Assembly: GCA_039090855.1 (NCBI GenBank)
Contig: CM077005.1
Location: 75,512,607-75,576,606, forward strand
Direction: 5' to 3'
Length of the DNA stretch: 64,000 bases
Source of the DNA: Macrothele yani
Lineage: Eukaryota; Arthropoda; Arachnida; Araneae; Macrothelidae
Position 1 is the stretch's first letter. Each line of letters opens with the position of its first letter. Made by a program: the position numbers and the translations under genes. The notes beneath the pieces are model-generated. The model had not been told where the DNA came from. It saw only the letters and a program-made list of their open reading frames with translations, and made no database searches. This document shows positions 9,243 to 20,650 of the stretch, in pieces.

Positions 9243-12233
9243 ATGACTCCACAACTTAAATCTTGGCCCTCAGTCTCCGGCAGCTGGAATGTACCTGGCC
9301 AAGGCAGCGGCCAGTGCGACATGAAGGCAGAGGGTGCTAAGAATCCCCGGAGGATCGGACTAGGCTGCCATCTGATGCTGACCTTGGCTACGTATAATGG
9401 ACGCTCCCTATCTTCTGATTCAAGGCTTCTTGAATTGGAAGAGGAACTACAAAGGATCAACTGGGACATCGTCGGGCTAAGTGAGGTAAGGAGAAAAGGA
9501 GAAGATTTCATTGAACTGAAAAGTGGACATCTCTTCTACTATCGTGGGACAGATACTGGCAGAACCAGTGGTGTTGGATTTATAATAAACAAAAAACTGA
9601 AGGATAAAGTTGTAGAAGTTGAAGATTCCTCTGACAGAGCTGCACGACTCGTTATCCAACTCTCGAGAAGATACAAGGCTCAGATTATTCAAACTTATGC
9701 ACCCACCACAAGTCATCCTGAAGAAGAAATTGAAGAATTTTATGAGAAAATTCGTCATCTAAATAATAAAGGTAAGCAGCACTTGAAGATAATTATGGGA
9801 GATTTCAATGCAAAAATAGGGCAACGGCAACAGAATTAAACTTTAGTAGGTAAATTCGGTCACGGCGACAGAAACCAGCGTGAAAATACTCTCGTTGAGT
9901 TTGCAGAGGCAGAAGGGTTTTTCATCTTGAACTCCTTTTTCAAGAAAAAGCTACACAGGAAATGGACATGGAGACAACCAAATGGAACGACAAGTGAAAT
10001 TGATTTTATTATGTGTAATAAAAAATTCGTCATAGAAGACTGCAGTGTGCTAAACAAGTTCAAAACAGGTAGTGACCATAGATTGATGAGATGTAAGATA
10101 CACCTCAACACTAAACTTGAACGTGGCAAGCTCATAAGACAAACAAAATCTATTGACATAACCAACCTTAAAAAACACCAAAATACCTTCAAGTTGGAAC
10201 TGAAGAACAGATAATCTGCTTTAGAAGGCCTAACATCAGAAGAAGTGGATATTTCTGAAGTTAACAGAAAAGTAACCAAAGCTCTTATGGAAACAGCAAC
10301 AAAATTAGCTGGGTCTAAGAACAAGTTGCATGTGAACAAATTATCAGGAAAAACAAAAATGTTGATGCAAAAAAGAAGAGTGATGAGGACAACTAAAGAA
10401 GATGTGACTTCCAAAGTTGAATATATAGAGCTATGCAAGACAGTACGAAAAAGTATCAGTGAAGACGCAAGGAAATTCAACTGTGAACTAGTGAGAAAAG
10501 CAATTGAAAACAACCAAAGCCTAAAGATAGCAGAGGGACATCTCAGTAAGGGAAAAAAACAGATTATGGCACTGAGAAAAGAAGATGGTTCTGTAACAAG
10601 AAATAGAGGCGAAATTTTGACAACAGTGAAAGATTTCTACTTTACATTATATGAAAGAGATGATACGTGTACTCCAGACATCATGAAAGAAACCAGTACC
10701 AGAGTTCTTCCAGTCCTCCCAGCAGAGGTTGCACATGCAATCAAGAACATGAAGCGGGGAAAAGCTCCAGGAGAAGATGGAATTACTGTAGACATCATAG
10801 AAGAAGCAAGTGGTAAAATTGAGAAATACTCGCAGAAATTTTCACTTGATGCCTTAATAAAGGGAAGATTCCTGAGGATTGGAACAATGCTACAATGATC
10901 CTGCTACATAAAAAAGGTGACATTGAGGATCTCAGGAACTGCAGACCTATTAGCCTCCTATCAGTGGTTTATAAAATCTTCACTAAAGTTCTTTCACACC
11001 GATTGAAGGTAACACTGGACATAGCACAACCGAGAGAACAAGCTGGATTCAGGAGTGACTACAGCACAATAGATCATATCCACGTAGTGAGAGAACTAAT
11101 TAAAAGAGCGAGGGTATATGAACTTCCATTGAGCATGGCTTTTATCGATTATGAAAAAGCCTTTGATTCGGTGAAACCATCAGCAGTTACAATGGCTCTA
11201 AAATCCTGCTGTATTGAAGATGCATACATTTATATTATTAATAACATCTATGAAAATGCAAGTGCAAAGATTCGGCTGTTTGAAAATTCAACACACATAA
11301 AAATTGGAAAGGGAGTGAGACAAGGTGACACTATATCTCCGAAGCTCTTTAATGCCACATTGGAAAATGTCTTTCAATCACTGAACTGGGAAAACAAAGG
11401 GATAAAGATTAATGGAGATTATCTAACCCACCTTCGTTTTGCTGATGACGTAGTCATTTTTGCAACTACCCCATCAGAGCTGCAGAGTATGATCCAGGAA
11501 CTTGCTGACAAGAGTAAAGAAGTGGCTTTAAAAATGAACTTTCAGAAGACAAAAGGGATGTTCAATGCTTTTACAAGAAATGCAGATGTATCGATTGGCG
11601 GAGAAAAGCTGGAGATAACAGACACGTGCGTTTATCTTGGACAGCAGATATCAAGTGAGGGTCACATTGATGAAGAAAATAATCGGCGTACAAAACTTGC
11701 CTGGAGAGCTTTTGGAAGAAACAGCATAATTTTCAAGAGAAATATGCAAATATGTCTTAAAAGAAAAGTGTTTGATCAATGCATCCTTCCAGTGCTTACG
11801 TATGGTGCAAAGACGTGGACGTTAATTAAAAGAGACATACAAAGGCTGCAGACAACTCAAAGACAGCATGGAAAGGTGCATGCTTGGTGTAATCAGGAGA
11901 AATAAGAAGAGGATCTCGTGGATCCGAAAAATGAGAAGAGTGGAAGACATCATGATCAGAGTTAAATTCGTGAAATGGCAGTGGGCTGGACATATTGCCA
12001 GAAGGACAGACCATCAATGGACAGCCGAAATTTTTGATTGGAATCCAAGGGACGGGAGAAGACCGAAAAGAAGCCCACACGGGAGACGGGTGGATGGAAT
12101 TCGAAAGTATGCGGGAGTGAAATGGAGGAGACTGGCACAAGACAGACCGTTGTGGAGGAGACTGGCACAAGACAGACCGTTGTGGAGGAAACTTGGGGAG
12201 ATCTTCGTCCAGCAGTGGATTGATAATGGTTGA
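9243..12233 (+). pseudogene. RTE endonuclease-reverse transcriptase polyprotein, broken
   Basis: Domain order is apurinic-type endonuclease then reverse transcriptase, about 1,000 codons in all. Endonuclease motifs: LTLATYNGRSL, WDIVGLSEVRRKG (catalytic E), IIMGDFNAKIG (D and N) and GSDHRLMRC (catalytic H), covering about 9380-10100. Linker with GEDGITVDII; reverse transcriptase with LRNCRPISLLSVVYKIF, FIDYEKAFDSV, GVRQGDTISPKLF and FADDVVIF (catalytic DD). Breaks: TAA at 9837, TAA at about 10212, a frameshift near 10885 and another near 11865. A 30-bp in-frame duplication (12123-12182) adds ten codons near the C-terminus. Such proteins nick the target and prime reverse transcription from the nick (family knowledge). 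Dead as it stands. Confidence 0.9.
12123..12182 (+). repeat. 30-bp tandem duplication in the RTE C-terminus
   Basis: TGGAGGAGACTGGCACAAGA and the following 10 bases occur twice in a row; the other RTE copies carry this once. It repeats RRLAQDRPLW in frame. A private duplication of this copy. Confidence 0.95.
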
Positions 12234-12251
12234 CAATGATGATGGTGATGA

Positions 12252-12252
<1 letters not shown>

Positions 12253-12282
<30 letters not shown>
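12253..12282. repeat. (AT)n microsatellite
   Basis: About 14 AT dinucleotides immediately after the (TGA)n tail of the RTE copy; either the target or slippage of the tail. Confidence 0.95.
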
Positions 12283-12283
<1 letters not shown>

Positions 12284-12289
12284 CATACC

Positions 12290-12400
12290 TATATCAGAGT
12301 TGGCGCACATGTCAAAACCGCAAGTAGCGACGATGAGACCTTGCAGGCGTAGCTTAATTGGGAAAGCATTTGGCTCCGGAGCAGAAGAATGTGTGGATTT
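12290..12400 (+). mobile_element. tRNA-like LTR fragment, family B
   Basis: GGCGCACATGTCAAAACCGC, then CGTAGCTTAATTGGGAAAGC and GGCTCCGGAGCAGAAGAATG match the block at 7415-7500 with most positions conserved. The similarity stops near 12395, before a B box, so the fragment is partial. The two family-B pieces bracket the two RTE copies, which suggests that the LINE copies landed in or beside an older element, but this is inference. Confidence 0.5.
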
Positions 12401-13975
12401 CACAAAGATATTAGTACATATTTTGCATTGCAGTCGATACTTTCTAAACCCAAATATAACTTTTAATATCCCTGCGCAATATTTCAGCACATTTCTTGAC
12501 ATAATCAGAATTCTCAATCTTTTCTACAAGATTGGTTGCAATTATTTTGTTGGAAAACACTATCTGTAATATAGAAGGATCCTTAGGCATGCAAGTAAAA
12601 CAAATAGTATCACAAAATTGCCCTATAAGTAAATTTCTCATCTTTCCGTTTAATATACGTTTTTCACTTCGGAAATATTTTTCATTGAATTCATTGTGTA
12701 GGTTTGTATTGAGTATCCTGTGTATTCATATTCTAGTATTCCTCTGTATTCAAACAACTGCTCCGATGGATTTACGAGAACTAATCCCAACGTCACAGCC
12801 AATACTTCGAAGCAAATTCCTCGTATTCAAGGATAACGCAAGTACATACTGAATAGCTCCCACGAACCTAGGGTTTTCCCATATTTCTCACTGTTGGCGT
12901 ACATTAATAATTTGTTTCACTGGCTTCAGTATACTGATCATTTGGCTGCGGCTTTATGTCTCCTTCATTGCAGCTTCCTAATTTTATCGTTCTACATCAC
13001 GTAAAGTCACTTTCTAAGAACAGCGAAGTAAGCTAAAACCAATAAATATTATCAAACTCTATGTAACAAAGATGTGTGCATGTATATATAATAAAAGAAA
13101 TAAACTCCTCCAAACAAATTATTTATTCTAAAGGAGAAGTTCTGGTTCGTAATGTTAGCCAACACTTTAGAAAACACTGCTCTCACTGAGGAGTTTTCAG
13201 TCTTTCCTGTGTGATGCGAATTAACATTCTCCTTCAGCTCGGAGCTTGTCGTAACTGAAAGATAAATGGTGTTACCTCTTTTTCAAATAGTAGCTGTAAT
13301 CAACACAACGCTAACATTTCACGAGACTTGGTCAAGCCATCTACACTTCTATCAAACATCATCCGCTGCCGACATTTTTATACATCATTTAACTTCAGTA
13401 ACAATCCTTTTGTTCTTCTCCAAAATTCTTAGTGTTGCAGATAATAAAAAAACGCATTACTTGGCGCTCATAAACAATTTTTAACCAGCACCTCTTTAAA
13501 GGGTTAAATGAAGCTAAAATACTAAAATTTTAGACTCGTCACGTGCTTCCCAGTTTTCTTTCTTCGCAAGCAAAACAAATATCCAAATTTGCGGGGTTTT
13601 TTTTAAACTGGTAGAAATGTAAACGCCTTCGTTCATGGATCTTTTTTTCACAAAGAAAATCATCTCGCCAAACAGATATTCCTAAATATTTGTAATAGCA
13701 CTACTTTAAATATGAAAATGTGCATGTCAGTCATAAAGAATTGTTATCTCGAGCCGTGGATTCGAACAAAAGATAGAAATCTTTCATCTGTTTTCCTATA
13801 GTTAAGATTTGAGGTGCAATGAGTATGGTGGATAGCATAACTTTCTGTTTGACAGTATTTTTTGTTCGTATGTTCGAGCAAGTGTTGATAGATGTAATAA
13901 CTTAAAATAAGTTTTCTATAAAACACATTTTTCTGAAAATATTTTATGGTGAAACTGCAATTCCAAAAGTTTCAC
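12401..13975. other. unassigned AT-rich stretch
   Basis: Only short frames (under 110 codons), no recognised motif, no clear internal repeat. Confidence 0.5.
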
Positions 13976-14030
13976 TTTTGGAAATCTGTCTGCTTTAAAT
14001 GTTGTATTTAAGGCAGACAGATTTCCAAAA
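13976..14030. repeat. near-perfect hairpin, 24-25-bp arms, 5-nt loop
   Basis: Left arm TTTTGGAAATCTGTCTGC...TTAAAT (13976-14000) pairs with right arm ATTTAA...GCAGACAGATTTCC (14006-14030) around GTTGT, with one mismatch or slip. It could be a MITE tip, a replication-generated palindrome or a small-RNA hairpin; nothing here decides. Confidence 0.85.
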
Positions 14031-14390
14031 TGTCTGTGTTATTTCTCACAGGTATAAAGATATAATATTTGAAAGGACATATTTTATGGCCGTAAACAAA
14101 ATTTCTCATTGCAAGTAACAATAAAGCAGTCAGATATAGAACACTTGGGTAGCAGTTTATTTGCTCTCAGTCTACCGATGCCTCTGATCTCATGGATATA
14201 GCTGTCGTGATTTATGATTATAACTGTACTGCTGACTGAAGGGAGGAAAAAGGTAGTTTTTGACCAGTACACAGACTAACCATGTATGTCTATGTATATC
14301 CAGTAACATTTCATAAGGAAAAACGCTTTTAGATTTCGGATTATTGTAGTTCAAATAAACTTTTTTACTCCTCGGCAACATCAGTATATA
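14031..14390. other. unassigned
   Basis: Nothing recognised between the hairpin and the Tc1 element. Confidence 0.5.
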
Positions 14391-15827
14391 CACTGGCGGA
14401 AGGTAAAAAAAGAACACCAAGAAGGAATTGGCGGACAATCATGATATTTACATCTGTTAATGGGGTCGAGTTTACGTAGGTGTGATGTTAATTTAGGGCC
14501 CAACCGGTGAGCATTTAAGCCACAGCACAGCTTAATATGCAAATTATCATCGGTGGTATTTAAGGAGTACGGCGAAGTGAATATAATCAGTCGTCGGCGT
14601 ACGGACACGTGCGAAGACCCTGAAGAAGCTGCAATGCATGGACATGGAAGACGTGCACGATTTCAGCAGTTATCGCACTTTGAGCGAGGTCGTCTAGTCG
14701 GACTCTGCGAGGCCGGGTGGTCGTATCGTCGTATTGCGGAGCGAATTGGACGGGAAGTATCGGTGGTGGTACGATGGTGGCGTAGATGGTCCGAGGAACA
14801 TTCCCACACGAGAAGACGTGGAACCGGGAGTCACAGACGGACTGATGAGCGGACCGATCGACGCATAAGGAGAGCGGCGTTGTCCAGCAGAACATCCACT
14901 GCGACGCAAATCCGAGCTGCCGTTGCACCTGAGGTGACTGTGCGAACAATCCGCAACCGTCTACTGGATGCAGGACTACGTGCAGGTGTGCCTCTGGCAT
15001 GTGTACCTCTGACTCCAGCCCACCAACAGGAACGGCAGCAGTGGTGTCGCCAACGTCTGCACTGGAGAACGCAATGGCGACCTGTCGTGTTCAGCGATGA
15101 AAGCAGATTCTGCTTGGGAGCCTCCGATGGACGTATGCCTATTCGCAAACGCACAGGGGAGCGTCTCTACCGTTCTTGCATCCGCCAGCGACACACAGGG
15201 CCTACACCTGTTCTCCTGGTGTGGGGAGCGATCAGCTATCACTCCCGTACACAACTAGTGTTTGTACCGGGTACGTTAAACAGCACCTCCTACGTCAAAA
15301 TCATCATTCAGCCCGTTGTTGTGCCATTTGTAAGGTCTGTCCATCGTGGTGTTTTCCAGCAAGATAACGTACGCCCCCACACTCCACGTGCAACGCAACA
15401 TGCACTTCAGGGTGTGAGACAACTTCCATGGCCTGCACGTTTACCGGATTTGTCCCCCGTTGAGAACGTAAGGGATTTTATGGGACAACGACTCATCCGG
15501 TCTCCACGACCAGCCACGACCATCCCTGATTTACGCGTCCAGGTTGAGGATGCTTGGAACTCAATACCCCAAACTTACATTCAACATCTGTACGACAGAC
15601 TGCATGCCAGAATTGCACAGTGTGACGTAGTTCATGGCGGTTCAACCTCGTACTAACCATGTTACATGGAAATGGTATTTTTCAGTTTACAAGCAAATAC
15701 AGCTGAATTTTGCCATAATGTTTTGATCACGTTATCCTCTGTTCCTCCGTATTCCTTTATTATTCTGTATAAATTTCGTTGGTATCAGACGTCTCCTTCT
15801 TGGTGTTCGTTTTTCACTTTCCACCAG

Positions 15828-15831
<4 letters not shown>
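14391..15831 (+). mobile_element. Tc1-like transposon with intact transposase ORF
   Basis: Inverted termini CACTGGCGGAAGGTAAAAAA (from 14391) and, reading inward from the right end, CAGACTGGTGGAAAGTGAAA (ending 15831) both run on into GAACACCAAGAAGGA. TA flanks lie at 14389-14390 and 15832-15833; the right flank is inside an (AT)n microsatellite. Total 1,441 bp. The interior is visibly GC-rich against an AT-rich host background, which with the intact gene suggests recent arrival or activity. Confidence 0.93.
14634..15656 (+). CDS. Tc1-like transposase, intact, 340 aa
   Basis: Cut-and-paste transposase that would bind the element's ends and excise and integrate it at TA (family knowledge). 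Start chosen at ATG 14634 (MHGHGRRARF); the open frame extends upstream to a GTG at 14553, but 340 aa is the normal family length. N-terminal helix-turn-helix regions: LSHFERGRLVGLCEAGWSYR (about residues 13-32) and VTVRTIRNRLLDAGL (101-115). Catalytic domain: FSDESRFC (D155), VWGAISYHSRTQL (197-208), FQQDNVRPH (D244), SPVENVRDFMGQ (E277). I count 32 residues between the second D and the E, against 34 in canonical Tc1. The tryptophan usual after the E block (xWD) is replaced by R (VRD). No stop or frameshift, unlike every other transposase in the window; it may be active. Confidence 0.93.
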   Translation: MHGHGRRARFQQLSHFERGRLVGLCEAGWSYRRIAERIGREVSVVVRWWRRWSEEHSHTRRRGTGSHRRTDERTDRRIRRAALSSRTSTATQIRAAVAPEVTVRTIRNRLLDAGLRAGVPLACVPLTPAHQQERQQWCRQRLHWRTQWRPVVFSDESRFCLGASDGRMPIRKRTGERLYRSCIRQRHTGPTPVLLVWGAISYHSRTQLVFVPGTLNSTSYVKIIIQPVVVPFVRSVHRGVFQQDNVRPHTPRATQHALQGVRQLPWPARLPDLSPVENVRDFMGQRLIRSPRPATTIPDLRVQVEDAWNSIPQTYIQHLYDRLHARIAQCDVVHGGSTSY

Positions 15832-15870
<39 letters not shown>

Positions 15871-15901
15871 TTAAGAGCAAAACTGATATATATATATATA
15901 A
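15832..15901. repeat. two (AT)n microsatellites
   Basis: AT dinucleotides at about 15832-15869 and again at about 15887-15901, split by CTTAAGAGCAAAACTG. The Tc1 element ends at the first tract, as expected for a TA-targeting transposon. Confidence 0.95.
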
Positions 15902-16264
15902 CTGTCTTTTTTCGCTTTTGGACATGTTTTCTCTCACATTTCCTGAACATTTCCTCTCGGCTTCTCACATGTGTTCAAAAGTAGATCCATCAAGAATTTT
16001 TCGACACTACCGCAGCTAAAATTTTAGAGCAAGAAAGACGACATACAAGAAAACGAATACAGTAAATGATGAAATACACCTGTCCTTTTAAGGGACCGAA
16101 TAATAGGGTATGTAATAATAAGAAATGGTAAAGAAAGGATATCATTTAAAGAATTTCTTACATGTGTTTGTACAGCATCTGTTACGAACCAACCGATGGG
16201 AAAATTTTCCTCAAGATAATAGACAATACTGAAAGCCAATATATACTAGCATATCAATTCTCTA
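15902..16264. other. unassigned
   Basis: No recognised feature. Confidence 0.5.
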
Positions 16265-17844
16265 GTACACCTATCTAATAACGTATTGCGCTGCTCTTGC
16301 GTACAGAACAACCCGAATCCGTCGGGGCATAGAACGTAACAGATACTGGAAGCGTTGTGCAGGAAATGTTGCGCCATGGCGAAATGATTCAGTGGCGCAT
16401 TTGCTGAAACTTGGATGGAGGAAAAGTCTCGCAGTGAACAACCCGTTCCACCTAATCCCAGAGGTGATTTATGGGGTCTAAACCCGGTAACTGTGCAGGG
16501 TATTAAGCAAGGAAAACGCATCAGCATGCTCTTGGAACCATTCAGGGATAGAGCGACCTCTGCCAGCGGGCTTGTAATTCTGCTAGACACGTCGATCTCC
16601 TTAAGGAAAAAATATTGCCATAATTTCGTCAGCAACGATGTTCAGTTTTACTGTGACGTCCAGGTATCCTTCGTAAGTATCACAGTTCCGAAACATCAGC
16701 ACTGGGTTATTTTGAACTGCAATAAGGTCGCCTTGACGGACGAATCAATGTTCCTTCGCATAATGGTCTTTAGCCGTGGAGTCTAGAGTTGCGAAACCCT
16801 GTTTGTATCCATTAGAAGAGCCTTTTTCCGTTCCTCGAAGCAGATAACGTTCATTTGGATGTCTCAAATCACTCAACCAGTGATAGTTCTACAACTGACA
16901 GATGTACGTTTACCTCTTCAAAGAGATTTTTCAACTCACTCCACCAGCGGAAGAAAGTAAGCAGTTCACGAATGGCACTTCCCTAGTGAAGAGGCAATTT
17001 ACTTACCGCCATTCCTCATGAATAATATATAAACGGCAACATTCCATCTTTGCCTAATTTGTATTCAAAATATTATTATGCGCCACATTTCAATGTCGTC
17101 TTGTGCTTGATTATCATTACTGGATGTAATTACTGAATATGACTTCTGTGCAATCAAGGTACATCACGTTAAGTTTTGTTTCTATTTCCTTTTGAATGCT
17201 GTGATGTCATTATGATAGATTAACGCTTCGCTGTTCCAAAACGCTTTATTCACAACCTTCACTGCTGGATTCAATATCGTCCAATAATGCCAATGACATG
17301 ATCCGAATTTGGCGCGAGCAACTTGGGGCCATGAAATCATCTTGTCAGGTGTGAACAATACAGGCCGGTGTTGATGTGGTAGTCTAGAAAATGTTTTTCT
17401 GAAACCCAGTATACCCCGTTACAACATCAAAGGACACCTGAACTCTACGGCGTGTCTGAACATCTCTTGATACTAAATTTTTCCTTTAATGGCTACAGAT
17501 CTTCCTTAAGCAGATGGACATGTCCAACAAAATAACGCACATACTCTCAAGATTCATATCCTCACCGAATAGTTTCTGGAACATGCCGACAACTTTTATT
17601 TGCTTCAGTGGTCTGCGCAATCTCTGAATTGAAACTATATCTAACACTTTTGGGATAAAGTGAAACAAGCTGTTCGCTCTGACTGCATCACCATCCAGTT
17701 TACAGCAACTGCGTGACTTAATCATGTGTGCATTATACAAAATTCTTTCACGAGGCTTCCAGCGTATGGTGTGTTCTATGCCCTAACAAAATAAAGCTGT
17801 TCTGCAGTCCAAGTGTGGCACAACACGCTCCAAGGTAGGTGTGC
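16265..17844. mobile_element. DNA transposon with long inverted arms (about 350 bp), ISL2EU-like, non-coding
   Basis: The left arm (16265 to about 16620) and the right arm (about 17490-17844), compared on opposite strands, align at successive blocks: GTACACCT/GCACACCT tips; GGGGCATAGAAC with GGGCATAGAACA; CTGGAAGC in both; TTCTGCTAGACACGTCGATC with TTTTGTTGGACATGTCCATC; CTTAAGGAA in both. The tip region resembles, from memory, widespread animal DNA transposons with AATAACGT...GGGGCATAGA...CACATCCCAAAGGTG-type arms that I associate with the ISL2EU group. No transposase is recognisable between the arms, so this is a decayed, probably non-autonomous copy. Arm homology is seen directly; the class name is tentative. 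Confidence 0.6.
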
Positions 17845-18584
17845 TTAATAAATTGGCATCTCAGTAAATGCTAAAGCTCGCGCATTGTCCTCGGCGATGT
17901 AGAGCAACAGCGAACAGCACTTTTCAAAATACCCAAGGCATCCAGATGAAACTGGGGCATGAATGTAAATGGCGGGAATGTCAAGTGTACCGAGTCCTTT
18001 CATTGATCATCAAATCAACCACATGTAGTGCAGCGTACAAGGATATATATAGGCAGCTAGCAGACGTTAAAATACTTTGGAGGCTATACACGTTTTTTAA
18101 TTCTTTGACTTAGTGTAAAAATGAAAACCAACTTCGAATAACGTAGATTGTTCATGAATGCTTGGGTGGGAGGGACATACGGCACTTTTAGCGTTTGCGG
18201 GAAACTGAGCATGAAAGTTGAAACCGATATATAGTGCATAGTGCCATGATGAGTCGTGTTATTCTTTTTTTAAAATAAAAGATTGATTAAAGTTAGGTTG
18301 TTCGCTCTGAAATTAATAGCTAAAGCATAAGCAAGTACAAAAATTCGTGTTTGATGTAGCACCAATGAATTCGCTGGCAAAGCGATTATTCACTCTCACT
18401 GGCATTTAATCACCTGGACATTAAACAGTGCTTTAACCGATCATGTTTCATGTTTCCTGACAGAAATTGCAGGAAAATGAAAACACTCCTCAGAGACAGA
18501 ACCGTTGAAAGAAACATAAAGTTACCCCTGTTTTTTCTCAAGGTTAAACGAAAACAATGAGAAACTTATATAGCCCAAAACAGT
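17845..18584. other. unassigned
   Basis: No recognised element; short frames only. Confidence 0.5.
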
Positions 18585-18740
18585 CGTCCGTCAATAATTT
18601 AGGGCCACTGGTTTTCAGGGAAGGGCGAGAGCCTGTTCTGTACGAAAACCACACCACTGATGCTTCATCTGACACTCTAACCCGGTTCAATCTCAGACGA
18701 ATGATCAAAAGTCAAGACTCGGACCACTAGGCCACCATGG
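18585..18740 (-). repeat. old tRNA-derived SINE, minus strand, decayed
   Basis: On the minus strand the order is TGGTGGCCTAGTGGTCC (A-box region), ATCATTCGTC, a degenerate B box, CAGTGGCCCTAAATTATTG. These blocks occur in the same order in the intact SINEs at 28141 and 35806. Many substitutions; no visible target duplication. Confidence 0.7.
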
Positions 18741-20069
18741 TCAACAAAACCTCCCTATTCCTGTCTGTTGAAAAGGGCTTAAAAGGTCCTCAGCAAATGT
18801 CCTTCTTGTTAATCAGGTGAATTTCTATAGAACATCAGAAAGCTTTAGGACTGATTTGGAAAACCTACCTCAAATCTATAAATACTCTACAAGGTTTGAC
18901 GAAATTTCAACGTATGTAAGGCCATAAATTGATTACAGGGTCGAAAGAGAAGTCTTAGAGAAATGTACTGTTATCGAAACATATTCACCAATGGATATAT
19001 ATCAAGATGAGTTCAATGTTGCGTAACACTTCTTGTGGCATGAATTAGTATGAGTATTAGCCCAAGTGTCTTCAGTCCAACTTTCATTCGTGTTAGGTAA
19101 CCTTCAATAATTCGCTCTCTCGTTTATTCAAGAGCACATGTGGCACTGTCTGGTCACCGATTGGAGCTTGTTCAGACGAGAAAGAACTTGATAAAACAAG
19201 GCTGTGGACTAAAGGTCTGCATGTCCTTCCGCCTCGTCATCTTCACCGTTTTCTCTTCCAAGCATTCAATGCAGGCGATGTCCACCAGCTTTCTCCTGAT
19301 TATCCATGAATTGCATCAGAAGATACAACGTAATCGATTAGACTATGTAGTAATTCAAGCTAGTGATAGGCCTAAACCTAACTGAACTCGTAAAATTTAC
19401 GTCACTGTATTTTGTGGGTTCCACAGCGAGCCTGAATTGTCTTCTGGTTACTGTGTTGTGGTGTGCGAATATTAGGTATATTACAGAAGTGAGCAACCTA
19501 ATACTTTCAGTACGCAAGACTACGCGTGGCAAAGTATTGTGTAGGTACGTCTGTACAAGAATACCTTGTGCACACTCATGCATATCGCATCAGTATTGTA
19601 TTCAATCAAGCACTGCATAGAACAAGAGATAATACAATACTAAAATTTTTTTAACTAGTTAGAAATCTTCATGCAGCATCATATTTAAGGAGTCAAAAAA
19701 AAGGATGACAGAACACGCCCACCGGCTGTATATGAAGGTTTCTACAAATACTACCCTGACATGGAGCTTCACATCCCAACTGTTTTACTAACTAAACATG
19801 GGTACTTTCTGCCCTTGTGCAGTCCATTTTTTCAGCGTTGTCTAATGGTTACTTGCATGCAGCACATGGAACTGTGCACAAAAAATTCGAAAGGCTGTTC
19901 ATTAATGACCGAAACAAGGACTGGAATTTTAAGAAAACGTATGTAAATATTTAAATGCTGTCGCATTGGCAAGTAATGCTGTCGCATTGGCAGCTGGACT
20001 TAGCTCGATTCGCAGCAGGGTCATAGGATGTTCGCCTTCCCCACAGCTCTGGCACGACTGACCTGGGTC
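18741..20069. other. unassigned; one 21-bp tandem duplication
   Basis: ATGCTGTCGCATTGGCAAGT and its neighbour ATGCTGTCGCATTGGCAGCT (about 19956-19998) form a short tandem duplication. Otherwise only small conflicting frames. Confidence 0.6.
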
Positions 20070-20280
20070 CTTTTTCTTTTCTTTTTTTTTTTTTTTGATT
20101 GGAGATTTAACGACCACTGTGAGCAACTCATTGGGTTATAAGCAGTCTCCTGTCACTAATTTAGGCCCACGGACTCCAGGGAAGGGAGAGAGCCAGTGCC
20201 GAAAGACAAACACAGCATGCATGCCTCACCGGGACGAATGGTCAGAAGTCATCCTTAGACCACTGGGCCACCTGGGCGGT
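20070..20280 (-). repeat. tRNA-derived SINE, minus strand, internal deletion
   Basis: A poly-T tract (about 20070-20096) is the reversed A tail; GGAGATTTAACGACCACTGT through CTAATTTAGG and CAGGGAAGGGAGAGAGCCAG match the SINE 3' body. CCTTAGACCACTGGGCCACC (about 20253-20272) is the reversed A-box end. About 30 bp including the B box is missing at ATGCCTCACC-GGGACGAATG, so it lacks an intact Pol III promoter. Confidence 0.85.
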
Positions 20281-20372
20281 AATTTTGGTCTTTGATGCCT
20301 CTTGCCGGTATCAACTTGCACCTGTCGTGCAAGTTTTCATGTTCCTAGATGGTCATCAGGATCAATCCACTC

Positions 20373-20394
20373 AAAAAAAAAAAAAAAAAAAAAA
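20373..20394. repeat. poly-A tract, 22 nt
   Basis: Uninterrupted A22 following TCAATCCACTC. It may be the tail of an unidentified retroposed sequence; no body is recognised upstream. Confidence 0.8.
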
Positions 20395-20454
20395 TCTTTG
20401 AAATTTCTAAGAGCATATGTTTCACCACATTCATTTGGAAATTTCGAGGGCCGC

Positions 20455-20650
20455 TCTGATGGATACGAATTGCTGGCTTGCAACCATTCATCAAGGATGG
20501 GTCCAAGTTTAAATCCCTGGTCACGCATGGACAGTGGCATGGTCTTACGTTTCTCGCTCTCCCCCTTTCCCTATAACCAGAAGATCCAGATTAGGGACCG
20601 GCTGCTGTTTATAATCCGATGATCGTTAAAACGCCAAACAAAACAAAAAT
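20455..20650 (+). repeat. old tRNA-derived SINE, plus strand
   Basis: CATTCATCAAGGATGGGTCC, ATCCCTGGTCACGCATGGA, GTCTTACG, TCTCGCTCTCCCCCTTTCCC, GATTAGGGACCGGCTGCTG and CGTTAAAACGCCAA follow the SINE order with roughly 20-25% divergence by eye. Ends in AAACAAAACAAAAA. Confidence 0.75.

Larger units (their letters stand above)
9031..12252 (+). mobile_element. RTE-type LINE, near full-length copy 2
   Basis: About 210 bp of leader precedes an ORF that contains both the endonuclease and reverse transcriptase domains. The 3' end is a (TGA)n tail merging into an (AT)n microsatellite at 12253. This is the most complete of three copies in the window (others: 7817-9030, 32153-33905). The exact 5' boundary is uncertain; it lies near the tail of copy 1. 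Confidence 0.85.
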
